DNA of 60,000 bases, from the NCBI RefSeq assembly GCF_030272615.1, contig NC_081412.1, positions 541,032,335 through 541,092,334 of the forward strand, read 5' to 3'. Positions 33,791-45,200 of this stretch are shown here, in pieces; the first letter of the stretch is position 1; every line of letters begins with the position of its first letter. This stretch comes from Cryptomeria japonica (taxonomy: Eukaryota > Streptophyta > Pinopsida > Cupressales > Cupressaceae). The notes under the pieces are model-generated. The model saw only the letters and a list, made by a program, of their open reading frames with translations. It searched no databases and had not been told where the DNA came from. A program made the translations under genes and the position numbers.

Positions 33791-34200
33791 AACCTATATT
33801 TTCATATACCACTTTTTGCCTTCTTGAGTTTATCATTACAATTTCTACTTCCTGCATTCTTTTTTTCTAGTTTGATAATCTCCTGTTCTACCACTTTAAG
33901 TTTGTCTTTGCATTCCTTGTTATCTACAATATGAGCCTTCAACCTGATAATTATCATTTCAGCCTTATTTAATTTGGTCTTGTATTATTCACTTTTAGCT
34001 CTTGCAATATCTAGATCATCAAGAGAAGATTGGAGTTCCCCTTCTAGATCTACTTCATAATTAGTAGGATCAATTGCACATCCTTTAGGTTCCATTGCTT
34101 CTAAAACTACTTTATGAAATATATCACTATTCAAGATCACTTGAAGTCCACTATGTTCAAGACAGGATCTGCCTTAGTTGTTATATTGTTTTCTTAGAAA
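33791..34200 (-). pseudogene. Coiled-coil gag start of element C
   Basis: A minus-strand frame from about 34096 reads MEPKGCAIDPTNYEVDLEG, then SSLDDLDIARAKSE, a stop, KTKLNKAEMIIIRLKAHI and VEQEIIKLEKKNAG. Heptad-like spacing of Leu/Ile and many Lys/Glu suggest a coiled coil, as in the gag-like proteins of D and E. It is cut off by element A. Confidence 0.55.
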
Positions 34201-34204
34201 CCTT

Positions 34205-34216
34205 CCTCTAATACCA
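34205..34216 (-). other. Primer binding site of element C
   Basis: The minus strand reads TGGTATTAGAGG two bases inside the LTR. It differs from the tRNA-iMet site TGGTATCAGAGC by C-to-T and C-to-G changes. Confidence 0.75.
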
Positions 34217-34218
34217 AT

Positions 34219-35838
34219 TGTTGAACACACCCAGACACCGAGAGGGGAGTGAATAAGAATTAACTAAGCCTTGACCATTTGTTAATTTAAAATCATTAAA
34301 TTAGCTTTATATCAATGAAGAACATAAATATAACACACACTACACAAGAACACCAATATTTTTACATGGAAAAACAAGGAGAAAAAAACCATGGTGAGGA
34401 TCAACTTATAATATATGAGAACAAGTATTATAATTTTTTTTTAGGCTCACTACTCCCTAAATGAACTTGCAGGCTAAGGCACATTGCCCTAGGGCAAGAT
34501 ACAATGGACACATTACCAATTGAAGATCACTTCTTTAGGGATTGATACAATAAAATTATAATAAGAAATATTATATGGACTTCTATGAAAGAAGCATCTG
34601 ACAAATTCTAATAGTGTAGTCCTCTTTGTAGCCCAAATAACGAGTAACACAAATTTTACACACTTCAACATTATCTGATATGTTACTAATCTATTTTTCA
34701 CATCAAAACACTTCACATCAAATCTCACATATTTACAAATGATTCGAACTTCCTCATATATCCTCTACAACATCTTAAAGTATTAATTAGGTCATCTCAA
34801 GTAGGACCTAACAAATGAAATGTGTGACCTAGAATAGGTTAGCTTCAACGATAGGTATCAATTACAAAATTAGGTTACATATCAACCTAGAACTTAAATG
34901 AACTTCAATCATTTCATAAAAAATCCTTCAAAGCTAATAAAATAGGCTAGGATCAACCACAATAGAATTAACATACCCAGTCAGCTCAAATATCAACACT
35001 ACTATCAAAATTGGTAACTATTAGTCTTCTTACCGTTAGAGAGAAACTTAAAACACTATGTAAACTAAAATAAGAGAAATAGAGACCATTTGTAATAATT
35101 TTACAAACATCTTGTGAAGTAATCAATCATCGAGTATTGGTGCATAAGAACAACATCACTGAATTGCTAAGCACTATGTAGAGTAGACAGTGTGACATTA
35201 AAGTGATAAATAATATGCGTGAAAGAACCAGTACACATGAAACTCATATCACTAATCCAATACACTAGCCTTAACATCTTCCCAAAAACTACACAATCAT
35301 ACAAATCATTGATGTAGAATGTGTAGTATTATAGTGATCCAACTGAGATATGCTTCACTATCAAAAGATGATCCGAGGAAGGGAACCTTGTAGCTTTTTC
35401 TATAGAAGATATTATGACTTGAAAACTTGATAGTAAGCCCCTGACATAGAACACATCTTAAATATTGAACTGCACAACCAGAAGATGTAATGCAGTAAAA
35501 TGCACAACAATTTACCAACACACAACCATAAGGAAACACTTTCTCCAACACTTAGACAAATTACTTCAATTACATATTTATTAAATTGAACTCAAACATC
35601 ATTCAACTGACTTCTTGAGCATGTAGACACCAACCAAAGTGACCTAATCTTATAACAAAAATATATATCATGCATGTCAATGCATACCATATATCCAAAT
35701 TGATATATTGGGCCATTTGATGAACTTATAGATTGTTTTCCATGTCTCTGATCAATATTAAAGGGCATGACTTCTCTCAAATATTTAACATAGTTTATCT
35801 CAAATATTTATCACAATTTATCTTGAATATTCCCAACA
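34219..35838 (-). repeat. 5' LTR of element C
   Basis: It is bounded by TG at 35838 (minus strand, TGTTGGGAATATT) and CA at 34219 (TTCAACA), next to the PBS. Length is 1,620 bp. The outer boundary rests on the TGTT/AACA ends only. Confidence 0.65.
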
Positions 35839-38160
35839 CACATCATCTTATACATTAATGGCCATAATACATACTCCAATCATCTCCTCAATGGCAACAC
35901 ATATTTTCAACACTAGTTGGATCAATAATAGCTCACTTGAATCCATACTTTCTTAAATAAAGTTAATATAGAATTTCTTAGCAAAAGGCATCTATGGATA
36001 GATATGTTAAGGCATTTAGCATGTAATAGAAAAATCGAATATAAGTGTGCCAATGAATTGAAACCCAAAACAATGTTGAACCATTTGTCTTATAGGATGT
36101 TTTAAAGGCTACTGGTGTTATGTCCCTTGAATAGTTTCTACCTAAGAAAATAGTTATATACCACTTAGCTCAAACAAAATGATATAATAACCAAACTAGA
36201 CATTTAAGGAAATATCATTTTAATAATACTTCAATAGCTAAACCTAAGTATCCATAAAGCTTTTTAGATTGATAATAATGAGAATTTAGTTATTATATTA
36301 TCCCATAGTTTGAATCCATTGCTTATGCCTTGACAAACCCAAAGAAAAAATAGGTCATTCCCATTAGTACCATGGCTTTATCCATTATGTACTTTAAATA
36401 GTCATGACATTATTAGGCTCATGTGGTATATCCCATTTTACCTCCAAGCTTATAAAACATGCAAATTTCAACAAAAAGAATCATTTTGATTTGATATAGT
36501 AATGGAAGACATGCAAAAAAAAATGTTCATCTATTGAAACTAAAAATGTTTCCATAGTGAACATTAATTTTAATTTAACTCATATAAAATGTGTTGTAAT
36601 TCCTAACTTCTTCTTACAAATGCAATGATGAATTTAAATAGTGGTAATGGAGTTGACAATAGTCATTCACTTGAAACTCATTAAAGAGTGATAAATTTAT
36701 TGCAATCTTAGTCATTTCAAAAAGGTAGAAAAATGAGTCTCCATTGGCAATTTGGGTAATGTAAATCCATCGCAAGACTAGCATTAGGTATTGATTGGTA
36801 TGATACTCTAATCTAAATATCATATCTATTAGTTAGGGATCTTGTATTAGGTTGTAAATAGTTATACAAAAGTTTAAGAGTGTCTTGTATATAGGTTAAT
36901 GAGTTGAATAGGATAATTTGTTAATGCAAAAGATGGAACCTTTGGTAAGAATCTACTATTGACTTTATGTCTTCACAAATCTATTTATAAATTAATTTAA
37001 TTTAATAAATATATATTTTATTTAATTAATGCAATGATGGAGACAATATTAATTATTAAATCTTAATTAAATAACTATAATTTATCTAATTAATCAATGT
37101 TGAGAGAGATGCAAGTATATATACGACATGATTAATATGACGAAAAAAGAAATGAAAGTGATATATTAGACATGTTTTTAGAATATGATTAATATTTGAT
37201 GTCTAAAAATAAACATAGCTATAATATTATAATAAAAGTATTTGTTCTTTTATAAAATGTGAACTTTCCGTTAAAAATATCTACTGTCATAAATTTTGAT
37301 TTTATATGAATAGATATATTCGTATAATTTTTATTAATAATTATTTTGAAAGAATGATGCATGTATTATTTTAGCTTTCAAAACATAATTGTGTATCTAA
37401 TCTTTTAGAGTAAAATTATGGCTATTTAAACAATATTTATTTAAGAAGAAACTTTTCATTACCCTAGTCATGAGGCCATCAAATAAATAATTGATACATT
37501 ATCTTATTAACTAAATTCTATTTTATATATAGATTATTATTAATAATTTTTTTTCCATTGAATTTTATTTCATAGGTGAATATAATTATTAACACTTTTG
37601 GATCAATATAACTTAAATTTACCTATGCATATAATCATTAATTTTTTTGATAAATTAATATGAAAATTACATCACATAAACAAAATAAAATTTAATAATA
37701 ATCCTTTATGTTATTTAATAATTTATTTTGCTATTTAATATGAATACGAATTTATGTTAATTTCTCAAGAAATCTATTCCATTAAAATCACTGTAAACAT
37801 TATTATCTTATTGCTTATCTCATATAACTCTGAAAATTTGAACTAAATAGGAAAACCAATTTTCCTAAAAGTATTTATATCCATCAAAACCATTTAGAAC
37901 ACTATATTGACCTCACGCTTTATATCACATTCACGAGCAACCAATTTCTCGCATGATTTGGACAGCGGCATCTTTCTCGCAATATGTTTGTCTTATGGTC
38001 CTGAATGGTAGAAATAATTCGTATTTTCTTTGGATTTTATTAGCCAACGAATAATTCGTATAGTCTTTGGAAGATACACGTTCCTTTCATTGTAAGGCTG
38101 TGAGTTGAAATTTCTTTTTCAATATGACCAAATGTGCATTCTGATGATGAAATGTACAGT
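35839..38160. other. Geneless AT-rich stretch
   Basis: I see no credible coding region, LTR or RNA gene. 36940-37900 is extremely AT-rich with many TTAAT/ATTAA and AATATT runs, compatible with a matrix-attachment-like or relic region. Confidence 0.6.
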
Positions 38161-38170
38161 CTGATGGATG

Positions 38171-38271
38171 AAATGTGCTTGTCACTTTATGAAGAGATGT
38201 AAGATGAAATGTGCTTGTCATTTTCTAACTTTTAATCTAGAAAGAAGATTCCCTGAAATGTGCTTGTCATT
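38171..38271 (+). repeat. Three short direct repeats, AAATGTGCTTGTCA
   Basis: Copies start at 38171, 38207 and 38256, and a degenerate related copy (GATGAAATGTACAGTCTGATG) precedes them at about 38147. They lie upstream of the CpG-rich gene start and could be promoter elements or a simple expansion. Confidence 0.6.
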
Positions 38272-38339
38272 CGCAAGTTGATGAATAACGCCACTGTTCA
38301 CTTGTCTTATATTTCTTCTATGACGCGGAATGACAGGAG

Positions 38340-38796
38340 CTGCCACAGTACAGGGTTTTGATTTTTATTAGGAAACAAATTTCTTGGGCTAGGGGAGAGA
38401 TTTCTTGAGCTAGGGGAGAGTAGCCAAGAGTAGCCAGTACGTGCGCACCCTCGGGTAGTTCAACGGGTGAGTTGGCAACCCGAAATCGTGAGGTGGATGT
38501 CTACTTCTTTCATTTGTCATGTGTCCGTCGCGCATTGGTCTGAGGTGTCGAAAAATTGCCGTTTTGTATCCCCGACCGGAACATTGGCGGACCCACCCCG
38601 TTACTTGTCGACAATATCCGACAATCTCGAACGCGGTTTATGCGTGGTAGATTTTTAGACGACAACCCATTTCACTGAGCTCTCCCTCCAAAAATGACGC
38701 CGCCACTTTCAAACTTTCCAACCTACCGCATTAACTCCGTGTCCACTTGACCTACGTCTAGTTGCCCCACCACGTTTTTCGAGCAGATATGCATTC
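38340..38796 (+). promoter_or_regulatory. CpG-rich island upstream of a candidate host gene
   Basis: Base composition changes sharply: CG dinucleotides are frequent (for example 38550-38640), while all surrounding DNA is AT-rich and CG-poor. A tandem GCTAGGGGAGAG (38388-38399 and 38410-38421) is present. There is no clear TATA box. This is what a plant promoter/5' UTR kept free of methylation would look like. Confidence 0.45.
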
Positions 38797-39111
38797 ATGG
38801 CATTCGTCTCCTTGCATTTCGCTCTTGCAAAAGGTCGTCTATTTTGCGCGCTTTCTCCAGTGAAAGGTTTCAATCACCTCACCTCATGTTCGCCATGGCA
38901 TGCAACCAAATCAGCAAGGACCCAGAACGTGCATGTGCACCTTCGGCCGGGTATGTGATTTGTTTTTGTCCTTCGAATTTTGGGTTGTGGTCGACTTTTT
39001 TGCCCTCATTCCACTATTTGATGTTTCATTTGGTTTTTGTAGGGTTAGACTATGACGAGTATGCGTTGCAGTGGCTGCAACAGACCAATGACGACTCCCC
39101 CTTCGACCCAG
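38797..39111 (+). CDS. Candidate host gene 5' end: two exons, transit-peptide-like N terminus
   Basis: Exon 1 is 38797-38950, beginning ATG GCA TTC, and stays open to a GT donor (CCGG/GTATGT). The intron 38951-39042 is 92 bp and ends TTTTTGTAG. Exon 2 is 39043-39111 and ends at a near-perfect donor, CCAG/GTGAGG. Joining the exons keeps one frame with no stop for 74 codons, while the unspliced frame stops three codons after the exon. The first 50 residues are rich in Ser, Ala, Arg, Lys and His with almost no acids (MAFVSLHFALAKGRLFCAL...), like an organellar transit peptide. Exon 2 encodes an acidic LDYDEYALQWLQQTNDDSP stretch. I do not recognise the protein. No third exon was found; it may be far downstream past the repeats, or the gene may be a fragment. 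Confidence 0.45.
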
Positions 39112-39292
39112 GTGAGGAAATGTCCTCACTAAGGCATGCTGATTCCGGTTTTTTGTTTGAAGGCTACTTCCATTTGGTATTACGGTTTGATTTTTTTCAT
39201 TGTGAGGAAATGTCCTCACTAAGGCATTGTCGATTCCGGTTTTTTGTTTGAAGGCTACTTCCCTTTGGTATTTCAGTTTTTTTCTTTCATTT
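39112..39292 (+). repeat. Tandem duplication of 90 bp with a hairpin at the exon 2 donor
   Basis: Units are 39112-39201 and 39202-39292. Each begins GTGAGGAAATGTCCTCAC, a 7-bp perfect stem with a 4-base loop, followed by TAAGGCAT..GATTCCGGTTTTTTG. The first unit contains the splice donor of exon 2, so the second carries a duplicated donor-like site. Confidence 0.85.
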
Positions 39293-39479
39293 TCTTTCTT
39301 TCCGCAAGTCTTTGTGTTTCTAAGCACAACACGATGTGTTATTGAACACAATTACATGCCAAAAGGGAATCATAATCACGTGTTCAAGGTTCGTTGTTCT
39401 TTTTTTGCTCGTTGTTGCGAGAAGATGGGTTTACATTTCTTGCATCTCTATTTCTATTGATGGCTTCTAATCAATGTAC

Positions 39480-40200
39480 AACTGGAAAAGGTTTGAGGGT
39501 TCAAGGATTTGAATTGATATATGTTGGAAATTTGTTTGAGGGTTTGAGGGTTTAAATTGATATATTTGTTACATAGTTTCAATGCTCGAATGCTTTGGAG
39601 AGTTGAATGCCTTTGGTTTCCAAGGGTTTCAATTTGTCGAAAGTTGGAATTTTTTAGGTTTTATGGGTTTCTCGGTTTCAATGATTCAAGTGTATACTTG
39701 AATATTCGAATGTTTGAGTCTTTGTGAGTATGTGGGTTTGTGGGTTTGTGGGTTTGAATGCTTTCACTTCAATACATTGCTTCAATGCTTAAATGTGCAT
39801 TGCTTCAACACTTAAATAGTTACATGTTCGTCACTCATTCGAAGGGTTTCACTATTTGAATGGTTTCATTATCTTGATTTTCAACAAATTTCAATACATT
39901 GCTTCAATGCTTAAATGTACATTCAATGCTTCAATGGTTACATGTCTGAGGGTTTACACTCAATAAAATGAAGATTATTTGGTTGATTGCGACTTAATGG
40001 TTTTCATGTTTCAATATTTTTCATGTTTCAATAGTTTCAATGTTGTCAAGTTTCAATAGTTTCAATGCTTGTCATGTTTCAATAGTTCATGATGTTTCAA
40101 TAGTTTCAATGTTGTCATGTTTCAATAGTTTCAATACTTGTCAAGTTTTAGTAGTTTCAATGTTTCTTTCAAATAATGCATAAACAGTAAATTAGAAACC
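39480..40200 (+). repeat. Degenerate minisatellite of TTTCAATG/TTTGAGGG motifs
   Basis: Short units such as GTTTCAATAGTTTCAATG, TTCAATGCTTAAATG and GTTTGTGGGTTTGTGGG recur in tandem. Related blocks recur at 40440-40560, and an inverted related block lies at 48280-48470. No coding potential. Confidence 0.8.
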
Positions 40201-41180
40201 CTCAAACCCTTAGACATGAATAGTGGCATGTATGTGCACATGTGTATGTATATACTCATGTGTATTCACATGTGTATATAATTACACATTTCCATGCACA
40301 TGTCTATGTATTTACACATGTATGCACGTGTCTATGTATGTACACACGTGTATGAATCTACATGTGTATGAATCTAATTAAATGAAGTTTATTTGGTTGA
40401 TTGTGAGTTAGTTTTCAAGATACTTTTACTGTTGTTTCAATGAACTCATTATTAGTTGTCATGTTTCAATAGTTCACGATGTTTCAATAGTTTTAATATT
40501 GTCATGTTTCAATAGTTTCAATACTTGTCAAGTTTTAGTAGTTTCAATGTTTCTTTCAAATAATGCATAAACAGTAAATTAGAAACCCTCAAACCCTCAA
40601 ACCCTTAGACAAGAACATTGGCATGTATGTGCAAATGTGTATGCACATGTGTATTTATTTACACATGTCCATGCACATGTCTATGTATTTACACATATGT
40701 ATGCACATGTCTATGTATGTACACATGTGTATGAATCTACATGTTTATGAATCTAATTAAATGAAGTTTATTTGGTTGATTGCGAGTTAGTTGTCAAGAT
40801 ACTTTTACTCTTCTTTTAATGAACTCATTAATGGTTTTCATGGTTGCATAAATAGTAAATTAGAAACCCTCAAACCCTCAAACACTTAGACATGAACAGT
40901 GGCATGTATGTGCAAATGTGTATCCACATGTGTAAAATTTACACATGTCCATGCACATGTCTATGTATTTATACGTGTATGCACATGTCTATGTATGTAC
41001 ACATGTGTATGTACATGTATGAATCTACATGACTTACAACTCAAATTTCAAGGCAGTCACTCTATAGACATGTACATTTATGTATGTATGTACATGTATA
41101 TAAATATGTGCATGTACATATATATACGAAGATGCATGTACATGTATATACATATGTGCTTGAACATGTTATGTATATAT
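40120..41180 (+). repeat. Higher-order tandem repeat (three units) containing ACATGTGTATG arrays
   Basis: Three successive units share the order TTTCAATG motifs, GCATAAACAGTAAATTAGAAACCC, a CTCAAACCC run, GGCATGTATGTGCA and an ACATGTGTATG-type array. The AGTAAATTAGAAACCC block starts near 40186, 40575 and 40853. The CCCTCAAA runs resemble, but are not, plant telomere repeats. The array ends near 41180 with TACATGTATATA. Confidence 0.82.
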
Positions 41181-41313
41181 TTATTACTGTGAGGATCCAC
41201 TACGTGCACACCCTAACTTTGGAGACAACCTGTCATGCCACGTGGACTAAGAGACCAACTTTGAACTTTGCCCAAGTACTTCATTGATCTCCATTCACAT
41301 GTAATGTGATGAT

Positions 41314-42094
41314 TTTTAGGATTCCCAAAGATACTGAGAGGGGGGGGGGGGGGGGTGAATCAGTATCTTGCTGGTTTACAGATTTTCTAATCTTATTAAT
41401 CAAATTGCATTCCAAAACAGTGTACTGGTAAACCAAAATTAATGCAGTAAATAAGAACAATAAGAACAACATAGAAAGCACACCATAACACAAGATTTCT
41501 AGTGAGGAAACCCTATGTGGGAAAAACCTCGGTGGGATTTGTGACCCACAATATTCACTCGCTGGCCAATAAATGAATATTACTTACAATAGGGGCCTAC
41601 ACATGCAGGAAGGCCAATAGCCTAAAGCTCATTGCTTAATTAAAAAAAAGAAGTCTCACTGACTTACAAAATGGATTATGCAAATCCAATATAATGTACT
41701 GCTTCAGTTCAGCATCTACTATGCTAGGTTCAGTACCGGTTTAAGCTCACAAAATAACCATAAACCTTACTCCAAAATCTGCCTTAATATTTGCATGTTC
41801 GCATCTACCTCTTACATTCTTACTTACACAAATGATCTATAAGATCTCATACTTATATATGAGTCCTATTACAATTCGCCTTGTCGGCTTACAAAAAGAT
41901 ATTACAATTAAATACAAAATACAATAATCAAAATCCTGTCGGCTGGGGTGCCGGTAATCATTTTTGCCACTATCGGGAAACTATCTGTCAGTGCAGAGTT
42001 TGCCGGTGCTGGTGCCATAGGATTGCAAGGTTGCCATCAATGACAATACCTTCAATCACCTAGAATTTCTCATTGGAGTGTGCATTTGCCAACA
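41314..42094 (-). repeat. 3' LTR of element D
   Basis: In plus orientation it runs TTTTAGGATTCCC...GCATTTGCCAACA, where the other copy has TGTTAGG. It contains a run of 16 G (41340-41355), shorter and interrupted in the other LTR. Confidence 0.92.
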
Positions 42095-42106
42095 ATCTCC
42101 CCCTTT
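42095..42106 (-). other. Polypurine tract of element D
   Basis: The minus strand reads AAAGGGGGAGAT directly before the 3' LTR. A similar GTCAAAGGGGGAGTAG block lies about 135 bases upstream (minus strand, near 42235-42250). Confidence 0.88.
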
Positions 42107-42293
42107 GGCATTGATGGCAACACTCATGAGAAAAATCCAAAAATGTATCCAAAATATGTTGTCCAAAAATTTGCCAAAACTATGTGCTCCCCTTGAGAAG
42201 ATGATCTCTTTTGTCATCATTTTTCTCATCCCAACTACTCCCCCTTTGACATCAATGACAAAGGTTGTCAAAAGTGTCAACTGAGTGTAGTTC

Positions 42294-45200
42294 TCAGCTG
42301 GATCCTTGTAGTCGGTTGGTTACAATCTGAAATAGATCTGCCAGTACAAAATTTAAGCTGTTAGTGAACCTTTCACTGTCTTTTAATGCTGCTTCTGTCC
42401 TTTGTATTGTACCAGTGAGTATGTGCATTTTCTCTTCTGGTGTCTTAAGTCCAGGAACAAATGCCTCTAAAATCTCTATTCTCAAAGAGATGAGGATGTC
42501 AAGTTTCGGACCTAGTCTACATTTTAGTTCCTTAGCCTTGAATTTTAATCTCTTCTTATCTTTTTCAAAATTTTCAATTTTCTCTTCAAAGCCTTCAATT
42601 TCCTGCTCTATTACCGATATGGGTTCTGATGAACCTATGAGATTATCAAAAATATCATTTATTTCCTTTTGTGCTCTGCTGATCTCTTTATCTATGTCCT
42701 CTGTCAAAATGTTAGTCTTACATGAATCCTTGTACAACTTATTAAAGTCCACTATTGTTTTTCCTAGTGCTAGTAATAATGTATCAATGTGTTCCTTACA
42801 TCTGCTTATTGACTCTTCAAAGAATTTTTCTTTCTCTTTATTCATTTTCTCACTGAAAGTCTCCTCATTAATTTGATCAACTATCAAAAGATTGCCGGTG
42901 ATATACTTAGACAATGTGTCTAGTTGACTCAAAGAATCTTTATTTTCCACATTGCACTTGGGTGATATCAATTTCAAAATAGGGATGGTATCATCAATTT
43001 CCTTTTATGCAAGTGCATTGCAATCTGTGATTTTCTTGATTGAATCCAAAAATACCTCTGTTACATTTTTTAGTTTGAATTCTGTTAAGGAGGAACCAGA
43101 AGATTGTCCAACTACTTTAACAATCTGCATTCCACTGGTGTGAGTAACCTCATTGCTTATGGTGACCTCTAGTAGGTCAGGCCGAGTCTGCATCTCAACT
43201 AGCAAAGGTTTGGGTTTCTCAGCTATTGCCAGTGGCACTGTCTCGGTCTAAACCTTTTTCTCTTCATGTTTCCCAGAATGTATCTCAGTATGTTTCTCTT
43301 TGCTATCTTTTGCCAGTTTCTCTGATGAAGTCTCAGTGTTTTCTACCGGTTTCTCTATATGTACCTCTGAATTGTCTACTGCCGGTATCTCAGCAGATTT
43401 TACTATGTTATCAGTAACCGGTTGCTCTAACTCAGTAGGTTTTTCAGTGTGTACATCAGTGGTATCTGTCTTTCCAGTATCCAGGGGATCGGTTGATTGT
43501 TCAGTGTGTGTTTCAATCCCAATCTCAATATTTCCAATTGTATCTTCAACATGTGTTTCTACAGCAATATCCTCAGCCAGTGGCTCAGTTGCCACATCTT
43601 TCTTCACAGCGGTTTCCTTATCAACCACAATGTTTACTTGTTGTGTGTCAATATTCGTAGTATATAACACCCCAGAATCAGGATTGGTGTCTTCATGTGT
43701 TGTCTCCATGCTCTCAACATTATCTGTTACCGGTGGTGTATCAATAGTCTCAAGCGGTAGAGTATCAGAAGGAGGCGGGGGCAAGTTATCTATTACTTTT
43801 ATGCTCGGAGGACCACCTACCTTGCCTTTACCTTTATCCTTATCCTTTTGATAGACTCTCAAGGTTTTGGGCGTTTTAAGTTCTTCTTGCTTTTCCTTCT
43901 CCACGAAGAAGATATCCCATTTGTCCGCTGTCTCTTCAGTGATCTCATTCTCTCTGCCAGCCATTAAAGCTACATGTCCATGACCAGTAGAAAATACTGT
44001 CCTGTTTGCCTCACTTATCAGTTCATCAATTTCTTCTATTTATTTCACTGGGTGAACTGTAAGTAATTTTTCTATATTTATCTTCTTATCCAATTCCACA
44101 ATTGCTAATCTCTTTGCATCTAGTCTCCTATACAAATCACTTGGTAAGCCATCTACAACTTCTATCAAAAAATTCTTGTAAATGTCTAAGTGTAGTATGA
44201 CACTATTTTTTATGCTTTCCTTTTCTTCATTAGTGAAAGTATTATACAACTTGCTGACATTGGACAAGTTTCCTTCTTCAATAATTTCATTTAGAAGATT
44301 ATCAAGTGGAGGGATAACTTGTTTTTCCTTCTTCTTCCTTGGTGTTATTTTCTTTGTCGGAGGCCTTACTGCGTGTTGTTTCTATCTTGTTCTCTTGGGT
44401 GCAGGAGAGGGTACTGGTGAAGGTTTCCTTTTTCTTTCTACTCTCTAAAACTCTACCGATATTTCACTGTTAGAGGAGGTGCCAATCGGTGAAAGACGTT
44501 CTTCCGGTTGTAACCCTTTCAGGTCACTTTCCTTGATACCAGTCTTATTCAACAAGTCTTCCTTGATTTCTTTTGCCTGTTTAGTTACTTTTTTGATTGT
44601 TTGTTCTCTTCTCTTCCTTTGTTTCATGGTTTGTACTTTGCTTTCAGTGGTTTCAACATTTCGAAATACTTCTTCTTCAGCTTCTCTAGGTGCTTCGAGG
44701 AGGGCTTTAGCATATGTTTCTATTATGTTTTCATCTGCCTCATAACCCATTTCAGTTACCCAAATTGTTCTAGGAACCATTGCTTCCATCCAGATTTCAT
44801 CCTTCTTTATAAGAAAGCATATCTCCTTTTGGTATTTGTCAACTATGGTATGAGATAGTCTTTCCCTAGTCTTCATTCTAGCCTTAAATGCCTAAAAGTA
44901 TTCAATTATGTTCTTTTTCCTGTCATCTCCCATGTTGTTAAAGATATCCAAAAGTTGTTTCCCTATCGGTATGTCAAAACCAAATTCTTTTCTACCTATA
45001 CCGGGAGCTTCTTTAGTAATGTATAGAAATAGGCACATAAGTATATTACCGAATCTGAATGTACCTTTCTTTTCTCCTTTGATTTTCTTTAGATTATCAA
45101 TCAATTCATCTTTTAACCATTCACATATGTCAATCTTAGTGTTACTGTTCACCATGTCATAAGCACTCTTGATACATAAACTAGAAATAGAGTTTAATCT

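Larger units (their letters stand above)
33791..35838 (-). mobile_element. Element C: 5' end of an LTR retrotransposon (LTR, PBS and start of gag), truncated
   Basis: On the minus strand an LTR of 1,620 bp (35838 down to 34219, TGTTGGGAATATTC...GTTCAACA) is followed by a PBS and about 400 bp of gag-like sequence. That is cut by the end of element A at 33790. Only one LTR is in the window, so no TSD can be tested. The remainder probably lay on the far side of A and is missing or outside the window. The design (PBS followed at once by a coiled-coil gag) is like elements D and E. Confidence 0.75.

Noticed and set aside
36614-36823. Minus-strand frame of 69 codons in the AT-rich region
   Set aside because: Chance frame in AT-rich DNA with no supporting signal.
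38844-39251. Unspliced 135-codon frame starting near 38844
   Set aside because: It has no ATG until 38886 and runs through the 92-bp intron; the spliced model from ATG 38797 fits both splice sites and frame better.
40580-40610. CCCTCAAACCCTCAAACCC as interstitial telomere repeat
   Set aside because: The plant telomere unit is CCCTAAA; this is CCCTCAAA and belongs to the local minisatellite.
40120-41180. Regularly spaced repeats as a CRISPR array
   Set aside because: The units are degenerate, continuous and nested, in a plant retrotransposon setting, with no spacers or cas genes.
42364-43851. Plus-strand open frames of 170 and 183 codons rich in Ser and Cys
   Set aside because: They lie exactly antisense to the conserved long frame of element D and owe their openness to its codon composition.
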